From NCBI RefSeq assembly GCF_002858715.1, contig NZ_PJZH01000001.1, positions 310,001 to 374,000 of the forward strand: DNA of 64,000 nt, written 5' to 3'. Made by a program: the position numbers and the translations under genes. The stretch is from Chimaeribacter coloradensis. GTDB lineage: Bacteria; Pseudomonadota; Gammaproteobacteria; Enterobacterales; Enterobacteriaceae. Below the pieces are notes generated by a model. It was given only the letters and a program-made list of their open reading frames with translations, did no database searches and was not told where the DNA came from. Within the stretch, counting starts at the first letter, position 1. Every line of letters starts with the position of its first letter. Below are positions 13,854 to 21,836 of this stretch, in pieces.

Positions 13854-15107
13854 ATGGAAAGCAAAGTAGTTGTTCCGGCGGAAGGTAATAAAATTACGGT
13901 TGATGCTCAGGGTAAACTGGTTGTTCCGCATAACCCGATCATCCCGTTCATCGAAGGTGACGGTATCGGCGTCGATGTTACCCCCGCCATGATCAAGGTT
14001 GTGGATGCAGCGGTTGAGAAAGCTTACAAGGGTGAGCGTAAAATTTCCTGGATGGAAATTTACACCGGCGAAAAATCTACGAAAGTGTACGGCGACGATG
14101 TCTGGCTGCCGGAAGAGACCCTTGACCTGATCCGTGAATACCGTGTGGCCATCAAAGGCCCGCTGACCACCCCGGTCGGTGGCGGTATCCGCTCCCTGAA
14201 CGTGGCCCTGCGTCAACAGCTTGATCTCTACATCTGCCTGCGTCCGGTGCGTTACTACCAGGGCACCCCAAGCCCGGTGAAACGCCCGGAAGACACCGAT
14301 ATGGTGATTTTCCGTGAGAACTCCGAAGACATCTATGCGGGTATCGAGTGGAAAGCCGGTTCTGCGGAAGCGGACAAGGTCATCAACTTCCTGCAGAACG
14401 AAATGGGCGTGAAGAAGATCCGTTTCCCAGAGCAGTGTGGTATCGGCGTGAAGCCGTGCTCCGAAGAGGGGACCAAGCGCCTGGTGCGTGCGGCCATTGA
14501 GTATGCGATCACCAACGACCGTGACTCCCTGACCCTGGTGCACAAAGGCAACATCATGAAATTCACCGAAGGTGCCTTCAAAGACTGGGGCTACCAGCTG
14601 GCCCGCGACGAGTTCGGCGGTGAGCTGATTGACGGCGGCCCGTGGGTGAAGATCAAGAACCCGAACAGCGGCAAAGAGATCGTCATCAAAGACGTGATCG
14701 CCGACGCTTTCCTGCAGCAGATCCTGCTGCGCCCGGCTGAATATGACGTGATCGCCTGTATGAACCTGAACGGTGACTACATCTCTGATGCGCTGGCCGC
14801 ACAGGTCGGCGGGATCGGCATCGCACCGGGTGCCAACATCGGTGACGAGTGCGCCCTGTTCGAAGCGACCCACGGCACGGCGCCGAAGTATGCCGGCCAG
14901 GACAAAGTGAACCCGGGCTCCGTGATCCTCTCCGCTGAGATGATGCTGCGCCACATGCAGTGGTTCGAAGCAGCAGACCTGATCGTGAAAGGCATGGAAG
15001 GCGCGATTGCGGCCAAAACCGTGACCTATGACTTTGAACGCCTGATGGACGGCGCCACCCTGCGTAAATGCAGCGAGTTCGGCGACGACATCATCAGCAA
15101 CATGTAA
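13854..15107 (+). CDS. icd: NADP-dependent isocitrate dehydrogenase
   Basis: 417 residues, cytosolic TCA enzyme converting isocitrate to 2-oxoglutarate with NADPH. The phosphorylation serine targeted by AceK lies in [13 protein letters not shown], and the dinucleotide site reads [17 protein letters not shown]. The ATG at 13854 follows GAAGGAGAGG; an earlier in-frame start overlaps this ribosome site and was not used. The gene is visibly codon-optimised (CTG, CGT, AAC), as expected for high expression. A strong terminator follows. Confidence 0.98.
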   Translation: MESKVVVPAEGNKITVDAQGKLVVPHNPIIPFIEGDGIGVDVTPAMIKVVDAAVEKAYKGERKISWMEIYTGEKSTKVYGDDVWLPEETLDLIREYRVAIKGPLTTPVGGGIRSLNVALRQQLDLYICLRPVRYYQGTPSPVKRPEDTDMVIFRENSEDIYAGIEWKAGSAEADKVINFLQNEMGVKKIRFPEQCGIGVKPCSEEGTKRLVRAAIEYAITNDRDSLTLVHKGNIMKFTEGAFKDWGYQLARDEFGGELIDGGPWVKIKNPNSGKEIVIKDVIADAFLQQILLRPAEYDVIACMNLNGDYISDALAAQVGGIGIAPGANIGDECALFEATHGTAPKYAGQDKVNPGSVILSAEMMLRHMQWFEAADLIVKGMEGAIAAKTVTYDFERLMDGATLRKCSEFGDDIISNM

Positions 15108-15126
15108 TTGTCATCACGCCTGAGAA

Positions 15127-15155
15127 ACGGGAGCCTTGCGGCTCCCGTTTTTTTT
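15127..15155 (+). terminator. Rho-independent terminator of icd
   Basis: A 9-bp perfect stem (ACGGGAGCC with GGCTCCCGT, 4-nt loop) ending in eight T residues, 20 bp after the icd stop. The convergent opgB-like gene ends at its edge. Confidence 0.93.
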
Positions 15156-17031
15156 ACCCTTTTTCCGCCGGTGGCGTCGCCTGTTTCAGCTGCGCCACCG
15201 TCTGCTGGTAGAGGGTGTCACTGTGTTTGTCGAGCGGGAAACGCACCGTGCCCTGGTCACCCTGTTCCGCGATCTGCCGGATGTCAGGGCGTGACCCCAG
15301 CTTGCCGGAGGCGAGACAGAGGCCGGACGGCGGCGAGCCGGGCCAGATGAGGCTGATGCGCGCGCAGGCGTCGACCCAGACAAAGAGTTCGCCGGGCCGG
15401 AACTCGGAGAGCTGCTGCGTCAGCGGGGCCAGCAGGTAGGTCTCAAACTTCGGCTCAATTTTACGGTTGCCGATCTTCAGCACCAGCGGGTAGGTAAAGG
15501 TGCTGCCGGAGAAGGAGAAGCGGTGGTGGGCCGGGTCAACCTGATAACGGGTGATGCTTTTCGGCACGCCCCACAGCTCAATCAGCGCCGGCACCCAGGC
15601 GGTGATTTTGTCGCTCAGGGTGGGGGTGGTGGCGACCAGCGACGTGTTGGAGAGCGTGCTGCGGCCGAGGCCGATGAAGTTGTCCCCGCCGAGCAGATCC
15701 AGCACCGTGGCACCGTTGTCCAGCGTGCTGCGCGGCTGGTCATTCACGCCGTGCTGCGCGCCGCTGCCGTCGAGGATAAAGAAGAGATCCTTGCGGTCAT
15801 GGCGGGTGAGCCGGCTCCAGGCGGTGTTGTTCATCGCCAGATGGTCGGACGAGACCACGATCACCGTGTCTTTATAGTAGGGCGACTGCTGGATCCGGCG
15901 GATGAAGTTTGCCACTGTCTCCTGGTTACAGAGGATGGCACTCAGGGATTTATTCTCTTTGCCGCCGTCCATGTAGGCGTTTTTGCGGCAGCTGCGTGAG
16001 ACGTAGCCGTCCGGGTGGTGGGTGTCCACCGTCAGGGTAAACAGGGCGAACGGCTGCCCCTTTTCCGACAGTGTCTCAAACTGCTGATAGACCTGGTCCA
16101 GCAGGCTGTCGTCATACAGCCCCCAGTCGTTGACGTAGGCCGGGTCTTTGAGCCGCGGCTGCAGCTCTTTGCGGCCGAAGACCTGATCAAACCCGTGCGA
16201 TGTCAAAAATTGCCCTTTGCCGGCAAACGCCAGATCCGCCCCCTGATAGAAGGAGAGGGCGTAGCCGGAGGCTTTCAGGATGTCGCCCAGGCAGATTTTA
16301 CCGGGGTAGAACCCCTCCACAGACCCGGCGGCATTGCCGTCAAACGGGGCAAACAGCGGGATGCCGCATTGCGACGCCACCATCCCGGCGATGGTATAGC
16401 CGGTGCCGGGCAGCTGCTCCGTCTGGCTGAAATCCAGCGCCTGCTGTTTGACGGCGGCCAGATCCGGCGTCAGCCCCGGGAACTCCTGCTCATCAAAATA
16501 GGTGCGCTCAAAACTTTCCGCATAGATATAGACCAGGTTGCGCTTTTTCCCGCTGATCAGCGTCGAGGGGATTTTATAGTAGGTGTAGAACTCTTCGCCC
16601 TTGTCCGCGTGCCGGGATTTGATCATGGTGTAGATCTCCCCGGTGGCCGGGGTGATGACCAGCGACGCGCTGACCAGCGCGAAGGCGATCAGGCTGTAGA
16701 CCGGGCGGTTCTTCAGACGCCGCGCACGCAGCAACACCCACAATACGGCGCAGAACAGCAGCACCAGCCCGCCCAGCAGCGCCAGCCCCGGCAGCAGGTA
16801 TTTGCCCATCCCCGCGCCTTCCAGGTTGCTGGTCAGGGTATAGAGCACCGAGTCATTGATGCCGTTGCCGGTGAAATAGTTGCTGGCGTAGTGGATCAGG
16901 TTCAGCAAAATAAACGCCAGCGAGGTCGCCAGCAGGCCCACCAGCCAAAAGAGGTTGGTAATGCCCTTACGCAGGCAGATGGCAATCGACACGGCAAACA
17001 GCAGCAGGGAAAACAGTGCGGGGAAACTCAT
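15154..17031 (-). CDS. OpgB/MdoB-like phosphoglycerol transferase, short form
   Basis: 625 residues. The N-terminal 130 residues contain about four membrane spans with the OpgB-like motif YFTGNGINDSVLYTLT. A sulfatase-fold periplasmic domain follows (NLVYIYAESFERTYF, LPGTGYTIAGMVASQCGIP, TLTVDTHHPDG, VVSSDHLAMNNTAW). OpgB moves phosphoglycerol from phosphatidylglycerol to periplasmic glucans. E. coli OpgB has about 763 residues; this protein stops about 130 residues earlier, lacking the C-terminal beta-rich region. It may be a second, shorter paralogue rather than the true opgB, which in E. coli is elsewhere. The ATG at 17031 (MSFPALFSLLLF) starts the first membrane helix. Confidence 0.8.
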   Translation of the reverse strand: MSFPALFSLLLFAVSIAICLRKGITNLFWLVGLLATSLAFILLNLIHYASNYFTGNGINDSVLYTLTSNLEGAGMGKYLLPGLALLGGLVLLFCAVLWVLLRARRLKNRPVYSLIAFALVSASLVITPATGEIYTMIKSRHADKGEEFYTYYKIPSTLISGKKRNLVYIYAESFERTYFDEQEFPGLTPDLAAVKQQALDFSQTEQLPGTGYTIAGMVASQCGIPLFAPFDGNAAGSVEGFYPGKICLGDILKASGYALSFYQGADLAFAGKGQFLTSHGFDQVFGRKELQPRLKDPAYVNDWGLYDDSLLDQVYQQFETLSEKGQPFALFTLTVDTHHPDGYVSRSCRKNAYMDGGKENKSLSAILCNQETVANFIRRIQQSPYYKDTVIVVSSDHLAMNNTAWSRLTRHDRKDLFFILDGSGAQHGVNDQPRSTLDNGATVLDLLGGDNFIGLGRSTLSNTSLVATTPTLSDKITAWVPALIELWGVPKSITRYQVDPAHHRFSFSGSTFTYPLVLKIGNRKIEPKFETYLLAPLTQQLSEFRPGELFVWVDACARISLIWPGSPPSGLCLASGKLGSRPDIRQIAEQGDQGTVRFPLDKHSDTLYQQTVAQLKQATPPAEKG

Positions 17032-17303
17032 TGCCACAGGGCGTATCCTCACTATGCACGGGATGGGTTAAACACGCCGTAGAAGAAGAAAAGAAAAGGA
17101 AGTTGCGATTAGAAGCGATATTACACCGCCCCCGGAAGGAGGGACTACCCCACTTAGTGTTTTATGAGGGGTGTCGCAATTATTATGACGTTTTTGTTTA
17201 GCTTTTATTTAAACTGCCGCCGCCTGCCGGTGATGAAAGAGGGTGGCGGGCAGTGGCCGCACAGCGGTATGCTGGGCGATTCTTCCCCTAATGGAATAAG
17301 ATC

Positions 17304-17612
17304 ATGAAGCGAATGAACCTCGCGCTGCCTGTTTTGCTGGCGCTCAGCCTGAGCGCCTGTAGCCTGACCGAACGCGCGCCGCTCGGCACCCTGTCGCCGG
17401 GGGCGCACGCCCAGGAGATCCGCCGTGAACAGACCGCCAACCTGACGCAAGTGGGCGTCGCCTCGGTGACGGTGTACGGCAACCCGATGAGCGCGGCGGA
17501 GCTGATCCAGAAAAAAGCGGATGCGGCCGGGGCCCATTACTACTTCGTGACCCGCGTTGACCCGACGCAGGTGCCGAACCAGTGGGTGTCAGAGGCGGTG
17601 CTCTACCGCTGA
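17304..17612 (+). CDS. BhsA/McbA-like (DUF1471) lipoprotein
   Basis: 102 residues. The start MKRMNLALPVLLALSLSAC is a lipoprotein signal with lipobox LSAC, so the mature protein should be lipid-anchored at the cysteine. The C-terminal half (VGVASVTVYGNPMSAAELIQ, then AGAHYYFVTRV) fits the YdgH/BhsA/McbA fold of small stress and biofilm proteins, here with a lipid anchor instead of a free periplasmic form. Single gene with its own spacing; no operon partner is evident. Confidence 0.6.
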   Translation: MKRMNLALPVLLALSLSACSLTERAPLGTLSPGAHAQEIRREQTANLTQVGVASVTVYGNPMSAAELIQKKADAAGAHYYFVTRVDPTQVPNQWVSEAVLYR

Positions 17613-17720
17613 GGCCGGGGCCGGCCGTTTCTGCCCGGCGCGGCAGTGCAAGATCGGGCGGCAAGGCGGCGCAGTATCATCTATCCTTATGATAGTTACC
17701 CATAAAAAAGGAGCGACACC

Positions 17721-18020
17721 ATGAGAACGGATGTGCAGTTTACGACCCAACACCCGGCCGGCACCCACAGGGTAGTGGCAGGGGATATTGTGCGGCTGGA
17801 AACCCGTGACCTGACCCATGTTTATCTGCTGGATGTGATGCTGGCGCGCCGTGAAGGTGAGGCGCTGATCGGGAATGTGGTGGTGGTCTCGCCGTCGTCA
17901 GATATTCCTTTTGATCAGTGGGAGCTGAAGCAGGGCGAAGAGGTCGCTTTTTACCAGAACAACATTATTCCTGCCCATCAGGATGCCGACGACGTGGATC
18001 AGCGGGACGAACAGCGCTGA
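17721..18020 (+). CDS. Hypothetical protein, 99 residues
   Basis: Not recognised. Soluble, beta-rich appearance (RVVAGDIVRLETRDLTHVYL, then NVVVVSP) with an acidic, Asp- and Gln-rich tail (DADDVDQRDEQR). AAAAAGGAG lies 9 bp before the ATG, an excellent ribosome site, so it is probably a real gene. It stands alone between the DUF1471 gene and the Pmp3 gene on the same strand. Confidence 0.6.
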   Translation: MRTDVQFTTQHPAGTHRVVAGDIVRLETRDLTHVYLLDVMLARREGEALIGNVVVVSPSSDIPFDQWELKQGEEVAFYQNNIIPAHQDADDVDQRDEQR

Positions 18021-18127
18021 GCGGGCAGGCCGGGCAGGATGCGCCCGGCCTGGCGCGGGTTATCACGCCCTGAGGCCGCAGGGCGTTTGTAAAATTTTGT
18101 ATAGCCTTGATTACTCAGTGAAATCGT

Positions 18128-18137
18128 CTACGCTTAA
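18128..18137 (+). promoter_or_regulatory. Sigma-S-type -10 element before the Pmp3 gene
   Basis: CTACGCTTAA closely matches the sigma-S extended -10 consensus CTAYACTTAA and sits about 30 bp before the start codon. The same TCGTCTACGCTT context precedes sdsR at 51.46 kb, a known sigma-S target in enterobacteria. General stress control is inferred. Confidence 0.6.
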
Positions 18138-18166
18138 AGAAGCTGACGACAAAAAGGAGAGGCTCT

Positions 18167-18325
18167 ATGGATCTGATTCGTATCATTATCGCCATCATTC
18201 TGCCGCCGCTGGGTGTCTTTATGCAGGTCGGTTTCGGCGGGGCGTTCTGGCTGAACATCCTGTTGACCCTGCTGGGCTACATCCCCGGGATTATCCACGC
18301 CGTCTGGATCATTGCCCGCCGCTAA
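18167..18325 (+). CDS. Pmp3/YqaE family small membrane protein
   Basis: 52 residues. Two hydrophobic helices with the family signature LPPLGVFMQVGF in the first and LLTLLGYIPGIIHAVWII in the second. Pmp3 proteins are stress-induced proteolipids that in yeast affect membrane potential; the bacterial role is poorly known. AAAGGAGAGG lies 6 bp before the ATG. The sigma-S-like promoter fits the osmotic and stationary-phase induction known for E. coli yqaE relatives. Confidence 0.88.
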   Translation: MDLIRIIIAIILPPLGVFMQVGFGGAFWLNILLTLLGYIPGIIHAVWIIARR

Positions 18326-18445
18326 GCCGCGTTTGCGCGGTTCCTCTGCTAGACTTTATTTCATCACTACGCTTCATCGCCTGCGGGTGTCCTGCCCGCA
18401 GGCAACGTCTTTTCGACGATGTCCCCGTTTCAGAGGGAGAGTGCC

Positions 18446-18745
18446 ATGGAAAATCATGCTTCGCTTGAAGAACTCACCGCCCGCATTGAGGTGCTGGAAC
18501 AGCGTGAAAAAAGCCTGACTTATGCGTCTCATGCCTATCAGGCCATTATTACGACCCTGCTGGGTGCCGTGGATAAACCGACCCGTGACAGAGTGATTGC
18601 CCTGGTTGAACAGGCGCATGAGCTGGCGTTTAACCGGGCGGTAAACCAGGGCAACACCCGCCAGACCACCATGATCAAAGGGGCGGACGAGGTGGCCCAG
18701 CGCATGTTCATCTTTGCCCAGCGCGACCGGCACGATAACGACTGA
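18446..18745 (+). CDS. Hypothetical protein with N-terminal coiled coil
   Basis: 99 residues, not recognised. Residues 5-25 (LEELTARIEVLEQREK) look like a short coiled coil; the rest is helical and soluble. The ATG at 18446 follows GAGGGAGAG at good spacing. The 3' end is basic then acidic (FAQRDRHDND). It may be a small regulatory or adaptor protein, but nothing in the sequence decides this. Confidence 0.6.
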   Translation: MENHASLEELTARIEVLEQREKSLTYASHAYQAIITTLLGAVDKPTRDRVIALVEQAHELAFNRAVNQGNTRQTTMIKGADEVAQRMFIFAQRDRHDND

Positions 18746-18875
18746 TCCGCCGGTGCAGACAGGGATTGCCGCCGCCCCGGCCGGATGTTAAAAAGCGGGG
18801 GCAAAAGAAGGTGTGTTTGCATGTCCGGAAAGCCCGCCATGGTGGCGCGGCTCACAGAGGGGCGTCTGATTACCG

Positions 18876-19274
18876 ATGAATACGTTTATCCTGTTGTACC
18901 AGGTTATCCGCCAGGCCGCGCTGGCCGCGTTACCCCAGCCCCACGATCTCAACCCCCAGCAGACGCTGAACCGCGCGCTGGCCGACGGGTTGCTGGGCGA
19001 GTCACGGCGTGACTGGCATATCGAGCGGCTGAGCAATAAAGAGGATGAGCCGAGCAGTATTTTCGTCACTGAACCGGCCTATGAGTACTACTTCTGCCAC
19101 GGCGCAGAAAACCGGCGCATTGCGCAGGAAGAGGCGGATGCCCGGGCATTAATGGATGATTTTGATGCCATGGTGCGCTGGATGATCGTTAACGATTATC
19201 TCTTCCTGGACGGGCAGAACTACGTGGTGCTGGAGAAGTGCCTGAAAACCGCAGAGCTGACGATTGCCGACTAA
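18876..19274 (+). CDS. Hypothetical protein, 132 residues
   Basis: Not recognised. A hydrophobic N-terminus (MNTFILLYQVIRQAALAAL) is followed by a soluble domain with a Tyr- and Glu-rich stretch (PAYEYYFCHGAENRRIAQEE) and a C-terminal helical part (DFDAMVRWMIVNDYLF). No clear signal-peptide cleavage site is seen. The ribosome site before the ATG is weak, so expression level is uncertain, but coding bias at third positions is like that of its neighbours. Confidence 0.55.
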   Translation: MNTFILLYQVIRQAALAALPQPHDLNPQQTLNRALADGLLGESRRDWHIERLSNKEDEPSSIFVTEPAYEYYFCHGAENRRIAQEEADARALMDDFDAMVRWMIVNDYLFLDGQNYVVLEKCLKTAELTIAD

Positions 19275-19304
19275 GCATGCGGCGGGGCACGCATGGCCGC
19301 GCCG

Positions 19305-19523
19305 TTAATTCACTCTGCTTTTGTCTTTCAGCATATTGATGGCCGCCCCGAGCAGGATACGGCGTTGTGTATCCGGGGTGGCATAAAGCTGCTGTGCCAG
19401 CAGATCAATCAGCGCGTCCGTGCTCAGCGGGCGTGCCTGATGCCGCAGTGTAATGACCCCCTCACCGATCATCCGCGCCACTTCGTCCCACAGCGGTTGA
19501 ATTTCTTGTTCCGAGAACTTCAT
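19305..19523 (-). CDS. Small hypothetical protein, possibly YcgZ/AriR connector-like
   Basis: 72 residues. The layout (MIGEGVITL, then LSTDALIDLLAQQLYATPD, then RRILLGAAINML) recalls the two-helix YcgZ/YmgA/AriR connector family: a gap, then a helix pair of about 50 residues. The similarity is weak and judged by eye. It is on the opposite strand to the preceding gene and convergent with it. Confidence 0.45.
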   Translation of the reverse strand: MKFSEQEIQPLWDEVARMIGEGVITLRHQARPLSTDALIDLLAQQLYATPDTQRRILLGAAINMLKDKSRVN

Positions 19524-19626
19524 ACCTCACCCCGGCATGTGCAAATTATCATCAATCTAGCATCTGAGGATCGTCAGGCAACCTTTATCGCCCTCTGGGG
19601 TGAAATTTTACAGGCCTGCGCCCTGT

Positions 19627-19818
19627 TTAAAAATCCGCCCGCTCCCCGGCCGGAAAACCGTAGCCCTCAATGAAGTCCTCAATCGGGTAGCAGGCTGCAT
19701 GGCGCAGCCGCTGTTCATCCATCGCCATCAGGCACTGTTGCTCTGTATTAAAGGCGTCGATAACCAGGTCATCACAGCCACCTCCCAGGTAGCAAATCGA
19801 CAGAATCAGGGCATACAT
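19627..19818 (-). CDS. yebW: DUF1482 small protein YebW
   Basis: 63 residues, the exact length of E. coli YebW. It shares CYLGGGCDDLVIDAFNTEQQ and the end CYPIEDFIEGYGFPAGE; three cysteines (CYLGGGC and CYP) are conserved. Function unknown. In E. coli yebW lies close to pphA and sdsR; here it is some 32 kb from sdsR, showing local rearrangement. AGGATCC lies upstream as a modest ribosome site. Confidence 0.85.
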   Translation of the reverse strand: MYALILSICYLGGGCDDLVIDAFNTEQQCLMAMDEQRLRHAACYPIEDFIEGYGFPAGERADF

Positions 19819-20102
19819 CGTCAGGGATCCTTTTGGTTAAAAACCGGCACGCCAGGGCGGGCTGGCCACGCTTTTCCATGCCTCAAGCATAGCCGGTTAA
19901 CGCTTCCGGCGCGGTGCAGGCCACTGCGCCGCCTTGAGGCAGTGCCCCAAAATTGCACATTATTGTTATCCTGCCGGCACCAGCGAGGGTAAAAATGCAC
20001 AGTAAGATGCCAGGTTTGTGACACCGGCAACATTTCGGAAAATAGCCAGGGGCTATTGCAGTAATTATCCGGCAAATCAGCCCCGCACCTCGGATTATGG
20101 TG
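19819..20102. other. Non-coding region before the 32-residue membrane gene
   Basis: About 280 bp with no supported gene. It must hold the yebW promoter (minus strand) and upstream sequence of the small gene at 20165. No clear hairpins with T-tracts were seen. Confidence 0.5.
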
Positions 20103-20133
20103 TAAGATTAATCTTAATCTCCCTGGAGATAAT
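20103..20133 (+). promoter_or_regulatory. RcsB-box-like palindrome and -10 element
   Basis: The perfect 14-bp palindrome TAAGATTAATCTTA (20103-20116) is followed 11 bp later by GATAAT (20128-20133). The box takes the place of a -35 element, as at activator-dependent promoters. It resembles RcsB/RcsAB boxes (about TAAGAATATTCCTA). A 13-of-14 match occurs at 59241 before another tiny membrane gene. Confidence 0.5.
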
Positions 20134-20164
20134 TCCATAACACAGTTGTCGATGCGAGGTCGTT

Positions 20165-20263
20165 ATGCACTATATGATTCAATCACCTTTATCGTATGTT
20201 CTGGCCGGTTGTGTTGCTTTTTGGTGCACGGTAGCGTGGCTGGTGCTCGCAGTGGCGAACTAA
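20165..20263 (+). CDS. 32-residue membrane protein
   Basis: The short frame encodes a single hydrophobic helix (YVLAGCVAFWCTVAWLVLAV) with only a short polar N-terminus. GAGG lies 6 bp before the ATG, a promoter with a palindromic box lies upstream and a clean terminator follows 28 bp after the stop, so this is a complete transcription unit. No named family was recognised; small single-span proteins of this kind often modulate larger membrane partners. Confidence 0.65.
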   Translation: MHYMIQSPLSYVLAGCVAFWCTVAWLVLAVAN

Positions 20264-20290
20264 TCCTCACATGAAACTGATGGTCCCCGG

Positions 20291-20318
20291 AAACCCGCTG
20301 CGGCGGGTTTTCTGTTTT
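20291..20318 (+). terminator. Terminator of the 32-residue membrane protein gene
   Basis: An 8-bp perfect stem (AAACCCGC with GCGGGTTT, loop TGCG) followed by a TCTGTTTT tract. Confidence 0.8.
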
Positions 20319-20408
20319 CAGCCCGGCGTAAACGCGTGGTATGCTTGCCGCCGCAACACGTGGTACTGCGGTTGCTAAACAGAGCACTTGATTAAACTGA
20401 GGTAAAGC

Positions 20409-20651
20409 ATGTCAGACTTATTGACGCAGGATCAGGAGCTGGTCTCCGACCTGGTCGCCTGCCAGCTGGTGATTAAACAGATTTTGGATGTGATTGACGT
20501 CATCGCCCCGGCTGAGGTGCGCGATAAAATGTCCCACCAGCTGAAAAGCATCGATTTTGACCGCCACCCGGCGGGTGCTGATGCAGTCACCAAACGGGCG
20601 GTTCAGAAAGCCATCGCGCTGATTGACCTGAAATTCACCGCCGCTGAATAA
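20409..20651 (+). CDS. Small helical protein, perhaps DUF2594 (YecF)-like
   Basis: 80 residues. The pattern [18 protein letters not shown], then [12 protein letters not shown], then [18 protein letters not shown] resembles E. coli YecF (NQELANEVSCLKAMLTLML and KTVKQIKQAY) in spacing, but identity is low. TGAGGTAAAGC before the ATG is a good ribosome site. It is followed directly by a terminator, so it is monocistronic. Function unknown. Confidence 0.6.
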   Translation: MSDLLTQDQELVSDLVACQLVIKQILDVIDVIAPAEVRDKMSHQLKSIDFDRHPAGADAVTKRAVQKAIALIDLKFTAAE

Positions 20652-20652
20652 G

Positions 20653-20677
20653 AAAAACCCGCCACGGCGGGTTTTTT
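20653..20677 (+). terminator. Terminator after the YecF-like gene
   Basis: An 8-bp perfect stem (AACCCGCC with GGCGGGTT) with a 2-nt gap and six T residues, immediately after the stop codon at 20651. Confidence 0.88.
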
Positions 20678-20754
20678 GATGCGTACCACCCACGGCGCGG
20701 TGTAAGGCCGCCCGCCGGCCAGGGCCGGAGCCAATGCGGCATCAGTTAAACCCC

Positions 20755-20788
20755 GGTTTAAGATAGGGTGCGTAGCATACGTCATTAT
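20755..20788 (+). promoter_or_regulatory. PhoP box and promoter of mgrB
   Basis: GGTTTA (20755-20760), 5 bp, GGGTGC (20766-20771), 11 bp, CATTAT (20783-20788). The first half-site is perfect and the second is degenerate, but spacing to the -10 is the same 11 bp as at phoPQ. mgrB is a PhoP target in E. coli. Confidence 0.7.
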
Positions 20789-20811
20789 CTCAGCGGCCAG
20801 GGGGCATCGGT

Positions 20812-20955
20812 TTGAAATTAAAAATGCTGGCAACTGCCGTCGTTATCGGGGTGGCTTGCATCGCGCTTTATCTGCTCGCACTGAACAGCTACTGCGATCA
20901 GGGCGGCAACTTCACCCTCGGCATGTGTTCCGTCACCTCTTTTATCCCCTGGTAG
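20812..20955 (+). CDS. mgrB: PhoQ inhibitor MgrB
   Basis: 47 residues, exactly the length of E. coli MgrB. One membrane helix (ATAVVIGVACIALYLLAL) is followed by the periplasmic tail with the conserved features YCDQ, GMCSVTSFIPW: Cys28 and Cys39, able to form a disulfide, and the terminal Ile-Pro-Trp. MgrB binds PhoQ and lowers its kinase activity. A TTG start is used, supported by AGGGGG 8 bp upstream; an ATG 12 bp later lacks a ribosome site. It lies next to yebO as in E. coli. Confidence 0.92.
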   Translation: MKLKMLATAVVIGVACIALYLLALNSYCDQGGNFTLGMCSVTSFIPW

Positions 20956-21027
20956 GGCAGTGCTGTTCAGCGCTGCCCGGCGGATGGTAGGATAAGCGCC
21001 TGGTTATTTTTGCTGGCAGGACAAGCC

Positions 21028-21294
21028 ATGTTGACTTTTTTATTGGATTCGTCGGGTGGGTTATCGCTGGCGTTATCACTGCTGAGCGCCCTGTTGCTGC
21101 TGGTGGTCTGGTTTATGGTGAACCGCGCCAGCGTCAGGGCCAATGAGCAGATCCGGCTGCTGACGGAGATTGCGGAGCAGCAGCGCCGCCAGACGGAGCT
21201 GCTGACCCAGCTGGCCGGGCGTGGGGGGGCAGAGGCCCCGCCGCTTCAGGAGGAGGCGATCCTCCACTTCAAAGGCTTTGTGCCGGAACGCTGA
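21028..21294 (+). CDS. yebO: YebO family membrane protein
   Basis: 88 residues (about 95 in E. coli). One N-terminal membrane helix (LALSLLSALLLLVVWFMV) is followed by a cytosolic coiled-coil-like segment rich in Glu and Gln (EQIRLLTEIAEQQRRQTELL). It follows mgrB by 72 bp in the same direction, the E. coli order. Function unknown. The ATG at 21028 follows GGACAAGCC; an upstream TTG was not used because no ribosome site supports it. Confidence 0.8.
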   Translation: MLTFLLDSSGGLSLALSLLSALLLLVVWFMVNRASVRANEQIRLLTEIAEQQRRQTELLTQLAGRGGAEAPPLQEEAILHFKGFVPER

Positions 21295-21425
21295 CCCTCT
21301 GCGGAGCAGGCTCCCGCCTGTTCCGCGCCTTTCTCTCCCACTCCTCCTCTCCCCGTTACCTGTCATAAAAGTGACGTAATGCCGTCGTAAGCTGAGGCCA
21401 CTCTTTAACAGGGCGAGGTTTCCTG

Positions 21426-21740
21426 ATGATTGACTGGTCTGAAGAACACGACAGCGATATTAATCGCACTATCGCCGAGCTTACCGGCGAAAACCCCGAC
21501 AAGTGGTACCCGTACGGCGGCATGAAGGGCAAGGATTACTGCAACAATCCGGCCGACGCCTGGCCTATCATCTGTAATTACCGCATCAACCTGCGCTTCC
21601 CGACCGATAACCCCGGCCAGCAGTGGGTGGCGTGCATCACTAACCCCACCGGCGAGTGGCTGGCCTACAATACCTGCCCGCTGCGGGCCGCGATGGAGTG
21701 TTTTTTACTGAGCCAGATGCCGATGCTGCAAGGCGCCTGA
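21426..21740 (+). CDS. Phage-type small protein, DUF2591/NinX-like
   Basis: 104 residues. The order MIDWSEEHDSDINRTIAEL, DAWPIICNYRINLRF, WVACITNPTGEWLAYN, CPLRAAMECFLLSQ fits small phage proteins of the DUF2591/NinX type, which have a WADAGPII-like middle and a PLRAAM end. No phage neighbours exist here, so it looks like a domesticated or stranded phage gene. ATG follows AGGTTTCCTG; the family call is by eye. Confidence 0.55.
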   Translation: MIDWSEEHDSDINRTIAELTGENPDKWYPYGGMKGKDYCNNPADAWPIICNYRINLRFPTDNPGQQWVACITNPTGEWLAYNTCPLRAAMECFLLSQMPMLQGA

Positions 21741-21836
21741 AATTAAGCTATATAAATAGGGTGAGTTAAAAAGTCAGACCTTTCAACTGATTAATGTTTC
21801 TTCATTGTGACAGAATTGTCTAAGGCGGAGTCCATT

